Assembly: GCA_020630805.1 (NCBI GenBank)
Contig: JAHDIM010000005.1
Location: 6,329-54,535, forward strand
Direction of reading: 5' to 3'
Source: Anaerolineales bacterium
GTDB taxonomy: Bacteria; Chloroflexota; Anaerolineae; Anaerolineales; UBA6668
Length of the DNA stretch: 48,207 nucleotides
Below the pieces are notes generated by a model. The model saw only the letters and a list, made by a program, of their open reading frames with translations. It did not search any database and was not told the DNA's origin. Each line of letters opens with the position of its first letter. Position 1 is the stretch's first letter. Below, in pieces: positions 39,865 to 48,207 of the stretch. A program made the position numbers and the translations under genes.

Positions 39865-40592
39865 TTAAATGTTTCCCAATCTCCATTGGCATTCAACGCC
39901 TGTACCGTGCCATCCACATCCCATTGCAGCATGCGGCCAGTCTTGACGATTAACGCAGCGCGGGTACGGGCAGTTTTTTCATCCATCGCAGTGGCTTTCA
40001 ATCCCCAAACGGTATAGATTGCCCCATTCACACGACTGATGGTGCGCTTGTCTTTGAACCCAAGGCTTTTGGCAATCTGAGCATTGGTCAGACCGTTGGC
40101 AATCATCCGCGCGACGACTTGCTCATTAGGTTCTAGCAGCGACATTGGATTATTTGCATCTTGCACGCGGACTTCGTTGACACGAATCTCAATTTCAGGG
40201 TCGATGAAACTGCGCCCGCTAATCGCATCGCGCAGCAGCGGCAAGAGCATTTCGGGTAAGAGGAAGTTGGACTTCCGCACGTACGCATAGTGACTCAAAA
40301 TGCCCGCGTGGCGAAAGTCGCGGAAGTAACGGTCATCATCTTGAATGGAATAGAACACCACTGGCTGACGTGGGCGTTCGCGCCGAATGGCAACTGCCGT
40401 TTGGATACCATTGCGGTCGGTCGCCAACTGCACGTCCATCAAAATAACGTCCGGCGCAACATCGATTGCCAGCGTTACAGCGGAGTCACCATCGGCGCAA
40501 CTCCCAATCACAGTCACATCTTCACAGCGCTCAAAGCCAGTTTTTAGCGCAGCCCGCAAGCGGTCATTGTCTTCAACAATTAGGAGGTTCAT
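39855..40592 (-). CDS. Response regulator with receiver and NarL/LuxR-like HTH
   Basis: 'MNLLIVEDNDRLR…DVILMDVQL' receiver; 'LEPNEQVVARMIANGLTNAQIAKSLGFKDKRTISRVNGAIYTV'. Confidence 0.92.
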   Translation of the reverse strand: MNLLIVEDNDRLRAALKTGFERCEDVTVIGSCADGDSAVTLAIDVAPDVILMDVQLATDRNGIQTAVAIRRERPRQPVVFYSIQDDDRYFRDFRHAGILSHYAYVRKSNFLLPEMLLPLLRDAISGRSFIDPEIEIRVNEVRVQDANNPMSLLEPNEQVVARMIANGLTNAQIAKSLGFKDKRTISRVNGAIYTVWGLKATAMDEKTARTRAALIVKTGRMLQWDVDGTVQALNANGDWETFNFQ

Positions 40593-40788
40593 TGTTCTAA
40601 TGATGCCGTTTGTAACCTTGAAGGGTCAAGCACTCGGGTGCTTAAATGACAGTGAGACAGAGATAAGCAGAGGCTATTGGGGACGCGAAATTCGCGAATA
40701 AGGCGGATTTCTGCTGAGCTTGCCGAAGTAGTAATACGAATTCAAATACACAGCCATAGCAATTTGAATTGCCAAAACAAGTAGCAAA

Positions 40789-40820
40789 ATCCGTGTTCAT
40801 CTGTGCTCGTCAGCGGCTAA
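40789..40820. repeat. Degenerate 10-nt tandem repeat (ATCCGTGTTC ATCTGTGCTC GTCAGCGGCT)
   Basis: Decamer periodicity visible directly. Confidence 0.5.
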
Positions 40821-40895
40821 TCTTCTGCACTCAAGTGCTTAAGACGCGGGACTCAGGCGGTCGAAGCTAACAATCGATCTCAATACCATTGCAGT

Positions 40896-41393
40896 ATGAA
40901 ATCGATCCGAAAGAAATTCCTCCGTTGGCGCAAACGATTTGTTGTCAAACTCGCGCCGTTTTTTATTGCGCAGGTCGCCAAGATCTATGCGGCGCGCACG
41001 TTCCCTTGGACAATGGCCGACCTCCATGCAATGCCTGAGAATTCGCTGGGGAAGCTGACTGCCCTACACCTCGATACCCTGTCGTTCAATCTATTGACGC
41101 ATCACGAAACGCATGACTTCATCCACACCTTGGTAGGCTATAACAACACACCGACGGGTGAAATTAGGCTACAAGCATTTATGTTTGGCAACGGTGGCGG
41201 GTCACCTTTAGGACGTCTGCTATTCATTCCAGTTGCATTGTTTCTCCCTGAAATGTGGGCGCAATTCAAAACAGATATTGTGGCTGGCGCAAAAGCAAAG
41301 CTCATGACGCCAGAGTGCATGGTGAGTTTGGCAACGCTAGACATTGACCACGCACGGTCATATCTAGAGATCAATCCAATTGGTCACAGTTGA
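40896..41393 (+). CDS. COQ4-like protein
   Basis: 'HHETHDFIHTLVGYNNTPTGEIRLQAFMFGNG' resembles the COQ4 metal-binding HDxxH motif region. Confidence 0.65.
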   Translation: MKSIRKKFLRWRKRFVVKLAPFFIAQVAKIYAARTFPWTMADLHAMPENSLGKLTALHLDTLSFNLLTHHETHDFIHTLVGYNNTPTGEIRLQAFMFGNGGGSPLGRLLFIPVALFLPEMWAQFKTDIVAGAKAKLMTPECMVSLATLDIDHARSYLEINPIGHS

Positions 41394-41402
41394 GAATCAA
41401 AA

Positions 41403-41427
41403 AAGCCAACGCATAACACGTTGGCTT
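41403..41427 (-). terminator. Hairpin terminator AAGCCAACG-cataaca-CGTTGGCTT
   Basis: 9-bp perfect stem between convergent genes; T-tract on the minus strand. Confidence 0.75.
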
Positions 41428-41455
41428 CCACTCTAACTGGATCAGAAAATGAAGG

Positions 41456-41719
41456 TTAGCGGCGTCGGAAAATAATTCCGGTGATGATTAGCAACACAAT
41501 CGCACCGACCAGTGCCGTGGCGATGATACCGAGAAAGCCACTGCCAAGGCTAATCCCTAAGGTCGAACTCAGCCAACCACCAATGAATCCACCAAGTAAC
41601 CCCACGATTATATTTCCGATAATGCCAAAGCCACCGCGGCGCATAATGCGTCCAGCTAACCACCCGACTAAGCCAGAAATAATCAGTGACGGGATCAAAG
41701 GTAAGATATCGATTTCCAT
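41456..41719 (-). CDS. GlsB/YeaQ/YmgE (transglycosylase-associated) membrane protein
   Basis: 'LVGWLAGRIMRRGGFGIIGNIIVGLLGGFIGGWL'. Confidence 0.95.
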   Translation of the reverse strand: MEIDILPLIPSLIISGLVGWLAGRIMRRGGFGIIGNIIVGLLGGFIGGWLSSTLGISLGSGFLGIIATALVGAIVLLIITGIIFRRR

Positions 41720-41857
41720 TTCAGATGCTCCTATGAGAAAAATCTATTTGTATTGTTGCCTGTCTTGGGCAACTTACTTCTTTAGACACCAAACCCTAAA
41801 TCTGGACACCAGAAAGCAGGGTAATCCGCTTGCAAAGAACAACGAGATTTACGCAAA

Positions 41858-42694
41858 ATGACCAATTCCAATCTCACATTCTCACCAAACTCATTACTCT
41901 GGCAAGTCAATCAGGAGCTTCTGATTTTCACCTTGGCTACCCGTGCCGTGCTGCTCGAAATGGCGCATCCGCTTGTTGCCCAAGGCATTAACGATCACAG
42001 TAACTTTCGCAAGAATCCATATGGGCGCTTAGTACGCACAATGTTAGCTGCGTCAGCCGTCACGTTCGGCACACGTAAACAAGGGGCAATGGGCGCAAAG
42101 CACGTCCACCGCTGTCACCGCGAAGTCAAAGGCACACTGGACTATGCAACCGGTCCATATTCAGCTGGCACACCATATGACGCGTTTGATCCTGAACTAC
42201 GTCTGTGGGTCTTTGCTACTTTAGTTGATGCTCCCATCACTGCATACGAGTTATTTGTATCGCCGCTGTCTCAGGCTGAGAAAGTAAATTACTATGCCGA
42301 GTGCAAGACTCTAGGTCGCATGCTCGGCGTGCCGCCAAAAACGCTGCCTGCAGATTGGACGGCTTTCGATACTTACTATCAGGGCATGTTGAACAGTGAC
42401 ACTCTCACTGTTGGGCGTACCGCCCGTGAACTCAAAGACGCCTTATTCACCGTTCCGGGCGGCCGCGTCATCAAGCGCTTGAGCTTTATCAGTATTGGTC
42501 TGCTCCCGCCCCACATTCGGGACGGATTCGGATTTGAGTGGGATGCGAAGGATCAGGCTAAGTTAGAGCGCAATCTCGGTCGCTGGGCTTGGGTGCGGCA
42601 GCGTACTCCACAGGCACTCGCTGTGTCACCGGTTGCAACTTGGCATCAGTGGCGGCATGTAGCGGTGGTAAACCCAACCGTGATGACCGAATGA
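41858..42694 (+). CDS. Oxygenase MpaB-like (DUF2236) protein
   Basis: 'LEMAHPLVAQGINDHSNFRKNPYGRLVRTM', 'HRCHREVKG', 'LRLWVFATLVDAPITAYELFV'. Confidence 0.9.
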   Translation: MTNSNLTFSPNSLLWQVNQELLIFTLATRAVLLEMAHPLVAQGINDHSNFRKNPYGRLVRTMLAASAVTFGTRKQGAMGAKHVHRCHREVKGTLDYATGPYSAGTPYDAFDPELRLWVFATLVDAPITAYELFVSPLSQAEKVNYYAECKTLGRMLGVPPKTLPADWTAFDTYYQGMLNSDTLTVGRTARELKDALFTVPGGRVIKRLSFISIGLLPPHIRDGFGFEWDAKDQAKLERNLGRWAWVRQRTPQALAVSPVATWHQWRHVAVVNPTVMTE

Positions 42695-43179
42695 CCAGCA
42701 TCAACGGGTATACGTTTCAGCCAATGGATGAAGCAAGCGTCCAGCAGATTTGGCAATGGCGCTACCCAGCCCCTTACGACATTTACAACGCTACCGATCT
42801 AGAAAGCACACTTGAGTGCTTTCTAGATCCGAGCTATCACTATTATTCGCTTTGGCAGTCGGGTGAATTGATTGGGTTTCGCTGCTTTGGTAAGGATGCC
42901 CAAGTCCGAGGTGGAGACTACAGCGCAGCGGCATTAGATCTAGGCGGCGGCTTGCGACCAGACTTGACTGGACAAGGCCTTGGCGCGCACGTGATGCAAG
43001 CCGCCTTTGAATTTGCACAATTGAAATTTGCGCCGACCGCTTTTCGCTGCACGGTGGCTGCATTCAACGTGCGGGCGCAAACAGTTTGTCAGCGCGTGGG
43101 ATATGAAGAACGATCGCGATTTCAGCATCCTCTAACTGACAAAGAATTTATTGTCTTCTGGAAGTCATTAGCAACCTAA
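42691..43179 (+). CDS. GNAT-family N-acetyltransferase
   Basis: ATGA overlap with the upstream gene (start 42691, not 42589); 'LDLGGGLRPDLTGQGLGAHVMQAAFEFA'. Confidence 0.9.
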   Translation: MTSINGYTFQPMDEASVQQIWQWRYPAPYDIYNATDLESTLECFLDPSYHYYSLWQSGELIGFRCFGKDAQVRGGDYSAAALDLGGGLRPDLTGQGLGAHVMQAAFEFAQLKFAPTAFRCTVAAFNVRAQTVCQRVGYEERSRFQHPLTDKEFIVFWKSLAT

Positions 43180-43282
43180 CGTAGTTTCGCAAGCTCTGCT
43201 TTCAGCAGTTCATTCATGTCAACCAATGCGGGCGCAGCATCTTCGACGTTTGCTACATTTTGAAATCGAGTACACTTTGACT

Positions 43283-43789
43283 ATGGGAAAAGTCGAGGCC
43301 AAAAAACAGCAGGTTGTATTAGCCGTTACACAATATATGGTGATGAACGGACTGCAAGACATGGGTATTCGCGCCCTTGCCAAAGCGTCCGGCACTAGCG
43401 ATCGGATGCTGATTTACTACTTCGGCACCAAGGATGCTCTTATTGGTGCAGCATTGCATGCAGTGGCCGCGACGTTAGGACAACAACTTGATGCGGTTTT
43501 AGGGGAACATCAACGGTCCGCAGACACATTAGTCAAAGAGCTTATTCAGTTAGGCGATGTTCCAGAGTTTCAAGCCGTGGTACGGCTCTGGTTTGAGGTC
43601 GTGGGTAAAGCTGTCCGTGGCACGTCACCTTATGCAGAAAATGCCAAAGCCATTGGTGGCAACTGGCTCCAGTGGATGGAAAGTCATCTCATTCCAGAAG
43701 ATGCAGACCAAGCGCTGGCAGCATTCGCAGAAGTTGAAGGCAATCTGATGTTGAAGTTACTCGGTCTAGGCGACGAAAAATCGGCATGA
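43283..43789 (+). CDS. TetR-family transcriptional regulator
   Basis: 'GIRALAKASGTSDRMLIYYFGTKDALIGAAL'; ATG at 43283 preferred over 43226. Confidence 0.9.
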   Translation: MGKVEAKKQQVVLAVTQYMVMNGLQDMGIRALAKASGTSDRMLIYYFGTKDALIGAALHAVAATLGQQLDAVLGEHQRSADTLVKELIQLGDVPEFQAVVRLWFEVVGKAVRGTSPYAENAKAIGGNWLQWMESHLIPEDADQALAAFAEVEGNLMLKLLGLGDEKSA

Positions 43790-44787
43790 AACCCAAATTA
43801 CTCGTTCTAAACGACCATGAAGGTGTCCTCGCCGCCGCACCTGCCATGGCGCAACTGCGCGAACTCGCAGATGTCACCATCATGGATCGCCCTGTTACGC
43901 CGGAAGACTATCCAAATCTAGCGCAGTATCAGGTCATTTTCGCCTTACGCGAACGCACCAAACTTGACGAGGCATTCTTTCAACACTGCCACAATCTAGA
44001 ACTGATCTTGCAATCCGGCGGGCATGCCTATCACCTCGATCAAGATGCTGCGACAAAGCGCGGCATTGTGGTCGCCCTAGGACGCGGTGCAAAAGGCCCA
44101 GTCAACGTCATGCCGCAGCTCACGTGGGCACTCATTCTGGGCTTGAGCCGCCAGATTGTGCCAATGCATCAAAGCATGCAAGCTGGCAAATGGCGCGAAA
44201 CGGTGGGCACCTCTATTTATGGCCGCAAAATTGGCATTCTGGGCTATGGCCGTCACGGCAAGCCGATTGGCAAGATTGCGCGTTTATTTGGAATGGAGAT
44301 TTTGGCGTTAGACCGCGGCGGGGAGTATGCAGACGACGAACCAGACGTCACGCGGTTACCACTTGCAGCGCTCATGGCAACCGCCGACATTGTCTCGATC
44401 CATCTCAAACTGTCAGACCAATCACGCGGACTGATCAGTCGCGAGTTGCTTTACAAAATGAAACCCACGGCACTGCTCATCAACACCTCACGCGGTGCAA
44501 TTGTCGATGAAGACGCCTTGATTGACGTGCTGCGCGAAGGCCGCATTGCAGGCGCTGGCCTAGATGTCTTTGCCATTGAGCCACTGGCCACCGACAGCCC
44601 CCTACGCACATTACCCAATGTATTGCTCACACCACACATCGGCTGGAAAGTGGATGATGTATTGCATGAGTGGGTCGGCTTTGCTGCAAATCAGCTACGC
44701 GGATATTTGCGTGGTGATCTGGATCCAAAAGTTGTTCTGAATCCAGCTGCGTTCGATGTTGCGCGCAATCGGCTGCACAGCAACTAA
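43786..44787 (+). CDS. D-isomer-specific 2-hydroxyacid dehydrogenase
   Basis: 'KIGILGYGRHGKPIGKIARLFGMEILALD', 'INTSRGAIVDEDALIDVLREGRIAGAGLDVFAIEPL', 'LLTPHIGW'. Confidence 0.95.
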   Translation: MKPKLLVLNDHEGVLAAAPAMAQLRELADVTIMDRPVTPEDYPNLAQYQVIFALRERTKLDEAFFQHCHNLELILQSGGHAYHLDQDAATKRGIVVALGRGAKGPVNVMPQLTWALILGLSRQIVPMHQSMQAGKWRETVGTSIYGRKIGILGYGRHGKPIGKIARLFGMEILALDRGGEYADDEPDVTRLPLAALMATADIVSIHLKLSDQSRGLISRELLYKMKPTALLINTSRGAIVDEDALIDVLREGRIAGAGLDVFAIEPLATDSPLRTLPNVLLTPHIGWKVDDVLHEWVGFAANQLRGYLRGDLDPKVVLNPAAFDVARNRLHSN

Positions 44788-45197
44788 TCCATCGGATACA
44801 ACGTTACGCGCTCGTGCTCTAAGGCATCGTTGCGGGCAATGATGGCGCGGGCTGGCTCTGTGTCACTCAGGTTCCGTGGCTGGTGCGGCACAAACGGTGG
44901 CACGAAAATAAAATCGCCCGGTTCGCTAACAAGCGTCTTCTCCAAATTCAAGCCATAGCGCGTTTCAACGCGGCCTTCCAATACATAGATCGCTGTCTCA
45001 AAGTCGTGATGATAGTGAGACGCAGCTGCAGCGCCTGGCGGGATCACAACGAGGTGCATTGCCAGACCTTGGGTGCCAACTGTTTTTGTGGAGATCCCAT
45101 TGAAATAAGGTAAGCGTTGCACGGTCATGACGCTCTTGTCTGGACGGACATTGACTAGTTCGCCATCTTTAGGTTCAGGAGGTGTATCGTGTGTCAT
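44784..45197 (-). CDS. Cupin-domain protein
   Basis: 'HLVVIPPGAAAASHYHHDFETAIYVLEGRVETRYG…GDFIFVPPFVPHQPRN'. Confidence 0.93.
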   Translation of the reverse strand: MTHDTPPEPKDGELVNVRPDKSVMTVQRLPYFNGISTKTVGTQGLAMHLVVIPPGAAAASHYHHDFETAIYVLEGRVETRYGLNLEKTLVSEPGDFIFVPPFVPHQPRNLSDTEPARAIIARNDALEHERVTLYPMD

Positions 45198-45281
45198 GTT
45201 TGCATTCTAGCAGTCGACTCCAATGCGTAACATATGTAACTTGTCAGGGTCAGACACCTTGCTAGAATTAAACTCAGCCTT

Positions 45282-45599
45282 ATGACTTCTTCTGACCAAG
45301 ATCCACTTGAAATTGATCGCCAAATTGATCAGCTCGATGAACGCATTGCGGGCACGCTACCCATGCGCGAAGGCATGCGCAACCTAAGTTGGATTGCGCT
45401 TGGTGGCACTGCACTGGGCGGCATATTACTGAACTATCAATTCCAACTGGGGATGGTGTGCTTAGGTCCAGCAGCAATGGCATTGTTCGTGGTGTCAGTT
45501 TGGCGCTTACTGCTAACACTCGAAGCGCGCGTGTTTGAGCAACGCGTTGCCAAGCTACTTGAACAAAAAGAAGCCCAACGCGAGAAATTGCGGCGCTAA
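45282..45599 (+). CDS. Hypothetical protein with two TM segments
   Basis: Coding-like ORF, TAATG-coupled to the next gene. Confidence 0.7.
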   Translation: MTSSDQDPLEIDRQIDQLDERIAGTLPMREGMRNLSWIALGGTALGGILLNYQFQLGMVCLGPAAMALFVVSVWRLLLTLEARVFEQRVAKLLEQKEAQREKLRR

Positions 45600-46096
45600 T
45601 GGTCACACTTCAGCCTGTAACCTTTCACGAACGCACGCAACTGGGCGAACTACTGGTGACGTATTTATCTGAACTCAGCACATACGATCCTGATTACCCA
45701 CTAATTCAGACCGCTACCGACTATCCTTATTTCGATGCCTACTGGCCCGAAAGTCGCGCGAATACTGCCTTTGAGGGCGAAGAGCGCCATCCCTTTTTTA
45801 TTCAAGCAGCGTCAAATGTGATTGGATTTACGCTTATTCGCGCCAATGACGGGTACGATTCACGCGTGTGGCAAGTGGCTGAGTTTTATATCAAACCAAG
45901 CCACCGAAAAACCGGATACGGCAAAGCAGCATTCAAAACGATCTGCACCCAATATGGACCAGACTGGGAACTACAAGCCTTGACTAGCAACACTGCCGCC
46001 GTGAGGTTTTGGGATGCAGCTATCGCAGCCAATGCGAAGCGGCTTCGCAAGACCCAAACGACACCGCTCTTTTGGCATTACACCTTTAGCGTCTAA
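45599..46096 (+). CDS. GNAT-family N-acetyltransferase
   Basis: 'VWQVAEFYIKPSHRKTGYGKAAFKTIC'. Confidence 0.88.
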   Translation: MVTLQPVTFHERTQLGELLVTYLSELSTYDPDYPLIQTATDYPYFDAYWPESRANTAFEGEERHPFFIQAASNVIGFTLIRANDGYDSRVWQVAEFYIKPSHRKTGYGKAAFKTICTQYGPDWELQALTSNTAAVRFWDAAIAANAKRLRKTQTTPLFWHYTFSV

Positions 46097-46102
46097 CGAT
46101 TT

Positions 46103-46633
46103 ATGACTATTCCTTTGTGGCGGATTTTGCTAGTGGCCGTGCTGGGTAGCGCGTGGATTTATGTTTCGCGCGTTCCGGCAGATGAAGTCAATCCAACTGG
46201 CCGACCACCAGCGGCGCAGGCGGGACATCCAGCGCCCGAGTTCACGCTTGAGACAGCCGACGGCATCCCGATCTCACTCAAAGACTTTCGCGGCACACCG
46301 ATTGTGCTCAATTTTTGGGCCTCCTGGTGTGGCCCTTGTCGGGCCGAAATGCCTGCGTTTCAACGCATTGCCGAATCACATGCTGGTGAGATTATGTTCA
46401 TCGGCGTGAATACACAAGATCAAGTCGATCGAATGTTGGCGTTTGCAGAAGAAGTGGGCGTCACCTATCCACTACCGATTGATACAACCAATGCAGTGAC
46501 AGCAACCTATCGTGTCAGCGCCTTCCCAACCACATATTTCATCGATTCAGATGGCGTCATTACGGATATGGTGTTTGGTGGAATGGATCAGGCGTTGTTA
46601 GAGGCGAAGGTGTTGGGGTTGATTGAAAAGTAA
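46103..46633 (+). CDS. TlpA/ResA-like thiol-disulfide oxidoreductase
   Basis: 'TPIVLNFWASWCGPCRAEMPAFQRI' (WCGPC) and 'VSAFPTTYFIDSDGVI'. Confidence 0.95.
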   Translation: MTIPLWRILLVAVLGSAWIYVSRVPADEVNPTGRPPAAQAGHPAPEFTLETADGIPISLKDFRGTPIVLNFWASWCGPCRAEMPAFQRIAESHAGEIMFIGVNTQDQVDRMLAFAEEVGVTYPLPIDTTNAVTATYRVSAFPTTYFIDSDGVITDMVFGGMDQALLEAKVLGLIEK

Positions 46634-46696
46634 TGAGTAATGAGTAAAAAGTAACGAGTGAATTCAAGATCCCCCTTACGTATTACACCTTACGCA
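46629..46696. repeat. Convergent heptanucleotide repeat array (AGTAATG-type and TTACGTA-type)
   Basis: AGTAATG AGTAATG AGTAAAA AGTAACG AGTGAAT … TTACGTA TTACACC TTACGCA. Confidence 0.75.
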
Positions 46697-47430
46697 TCAG
46701 CTACTCGCCAGTCCCGCGACTGCCATAGCAAGAGGACGACCAAAATCGCCAACAAACTCACGACCTGCGCACCACGCAAGCCACCGAGCATGACCCAACT
46801 GTCTGCGCGAAAGGCTTCCAAAATCAGTCGAATACTTGCATAGCCCGCAACTGCCATAAAAAAGAGTTGACCGGGTTCACGGTCTCGCAGTCTCGTCTGC
46901 CATAGATAGGCAAACAATCCTAGAATAGCGAACACTTCATACATTTGCGCCGGATGTCGTTCAGCGCCCCACAGATCAATTGCCCAAGGTAATGTCGTTT
47001 CCGTGCCATAGGCATTGCCACTGAAAAAATTAGCAAGCGCAATGCCAGCCACAAATAAGGCGAGCGCTGGGGCAAAGATATCAAGCGTCTGCCGATTGAG
47101 CATATCCTGTCGCCAGAGCAAAACACCCATTACCAGCAAAAAGCCAAGCAAGCCCCCGATCCAGTCAAGGCTATCGACGCTTCGTGCAAAGACATCTAGC
47201 GGGGCATTTTGATAGGCTGGAAAATTCCGCACCACAAACAACAAGCGCGCCCCAATGAGCGCGCCGATTAGTCCATAAAAAGCACTATTCCAAGTCGATG
47301 CGCCTTTTTCCTGTCCATAGGCTCGTTCAGCTTCGCGTGAATAGACATCCAGCGCCAACCAAACTGCACCAATGATGGTCAGCGGCGGCAGAGGCAGCGC
47401 GAGGCCGAAGAGATTTAGAACCGGCAACAT
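46690..47430 (-). CDS. lgt: Prolipoprotein diacylglyceryl transferase-like membrane protein
   Basis: 'FYGLIGALIGARLLFVVRN', 'GLLGFLLVMGVLLWR', 'ANFFSGNAYGTET', 'AERHPAQMYEVF'. Confidence 0.8.
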   Translation of the reverse strand: MLPVLNLFGLALPLPPLTIIGAVWLALDVYSREAERAYGQEKGASTWNSAFYGLIGALIGARLLFVVRNFPAYQNAPLDVFARSVDSLDWIGGLLGFLLVMGVLLWRQDMLNRQTLDIFAPALALFVAGIALANFFSGNAYGTETTLPWAIDLWGAERHPAQMYEVFAILGLFAYLWQTRLRDREPGQLFFMAVAGYASIRLILEAFRADSWVMLGGLRGAQVVSLLAILVVLLLWQSRDWRVADA

Positions 47431-47434
47431 GGAT

Positions 47435-47474
47435 AATTGCTTAATTGGTGAATTGACGAATTGTTGAATGGTTA
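47435..47474. repeat. Octanucleotide tandem repeat AATTGxxx ×5
   Basis: AATTGCTT AATTGGTG AATTGACG AATTGTTG AATGGTTA. Confidence 0.7.
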
Positions 47475-47541
47475 ACGCGGTTTCAGCGCGTAGAGGCGTG
47501 TCCGCTGGGCCGACTCGGTCTCCGCCAACATCCAGCCGAAT

Positions 47542-48207
47542 TTACCCGCGATTCATGTCCCAGATAATGCGCAGGCCGTCTAAGGTCAACCATGGCGAAA
47601 TCACATCGATAATGTCGGTTTCTTTGGCGATGACGTTAGCAAGTCCGCCGGTAGCAATGACTTTCATATCGTCACCTAGTTCAGCACGGAAGCGTTTGAC
47701 CATCCCCTCGACCAAGCCGACATAACCAAATAAGAGGCCGGACTGCATGGCATTTGGCGTATTGCGTCCAATGGCAGAATTTGGCCGTACCAGATCAACC
47801 CTCGGCAGTTTGGCAGCCCGTTGATAGAGCGCGTCCGCTGCGATTTCAATCCCCGGCGCAATGGCACCACCTAGATAGTCACCTTTGTAGTCAATTGCGT
47901 CAAAAGTAGTCGCCGTGCCAAAATCCACGACACAAGCTGGGCCACCATAATATTTGATGACAGCCGCCGCATCGACGACGCGGTCCGCACCAACTTGGCG
48001 CGGATCTTCATAGCGAATGCGCACGCCAGTCTTGACGCCTGCATCGACGACAAGCAAATCTTGCTTAAGATAACGTTTACAGGCTTTTACAAACGTGCTG
48101 GTCAATGGCGGCACGACTGACGCCATCACGGCTCCGTCAATGGTATCAATCTCAATGCCCTCATGCCGGAACATATCTAACATTTGAAGGCCATATTCAT
48201 CCGCTGT
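47542..48207 (-). CDS. coaX: Type III pantothenate kinase, N-terminus beyond the window
   Basis: 'DAGVKTGVRIRYEDPRQVGADRVVDAAAVIKYYGGPACVVDFGTATTFDAI…GGAIAPGIEIAADALYQRAAKLPRVDL'; frame stays open (TADEYGLQ) to the right edge. Confidence 0.93.
   Translation of the reverse strand, partial: TADEYGLQMLDMFRHEGIEIDTIDGAVMASVVPPLTSTFVKACKRYLKQDLLVVDAGVKTGVRIRYEDPRQVGADRVVDAAAVIKYYGGPACVVDFGTATTFDAIDYKGDYLGGAIAPGIEIAADALYQRAAKLPRVDLVRPNSAIGRNTPNAMQSGLLFGYVGLVEGMVKRFRAELGDDMKVIATGGLANVIAKETDIIDVISPWLTLDGLRIIWDMNRG

Noticed and set aside
44784-44787. Overlapping stop codons (CTAA) of convergent dehydrogenase and cupin genes
   Set aside because: A 4-bp convergent overlap is common in compact bacterial genomes.
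47455-47540. Short minus-strand frame (…AGKFGWMLAETESAQRTRLYALKPR*) between coaX and lgt
   Set aside because: Only about 26 codons without a good start; protein-like but too short to support as a gene.

Overview
The window looks like chromosomal DNA from a Chloroflexota-like bacterium. That placement is an inference from 'T-P-T-A-T-N-T' low-complexity surface proteins and LPxTG-type tails; no rRNA or marker phylogeny is available here. About 35 confident CDSs are visible. The most distinctive block (about 3.2-24.2 kb, all minus strand) holds a DUF1501/DUF1800 pair followed by four tandem paralogous giant surface proteins. Each paralog has a signal peptide, a lamin-tail-like domain, Thr/Pro-rich linkers and/or Asp-rich 39-aa repeats, a '[15 protein letters not shown]' domain, a DUF11-like domain and an LPxTG-TM-basic tail. 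Three upstream regions in this block share a conserved about 51-bp putative promoter/operator, and two more are looser matches. Other notable items: an MrfA/YprA-like helicase with an embedded HNH domain, translationally coupled (TAGTG) to a HigA-like XRE protein and followed by an unannotated 57-aa ORF; a roughly 195-bp MITE-like element; several intergenic arrays with 7-, 8- or 10-nt periodicity; and a tightly overlapping five-gene operon with an XRE regulator and membrane proteins. The remainder is ordinary metabolism and signalling. I found no tRNA, rRNA, CRISPR, transposase or phage gene. All family names come from motif recognition by eye; no database search was run.
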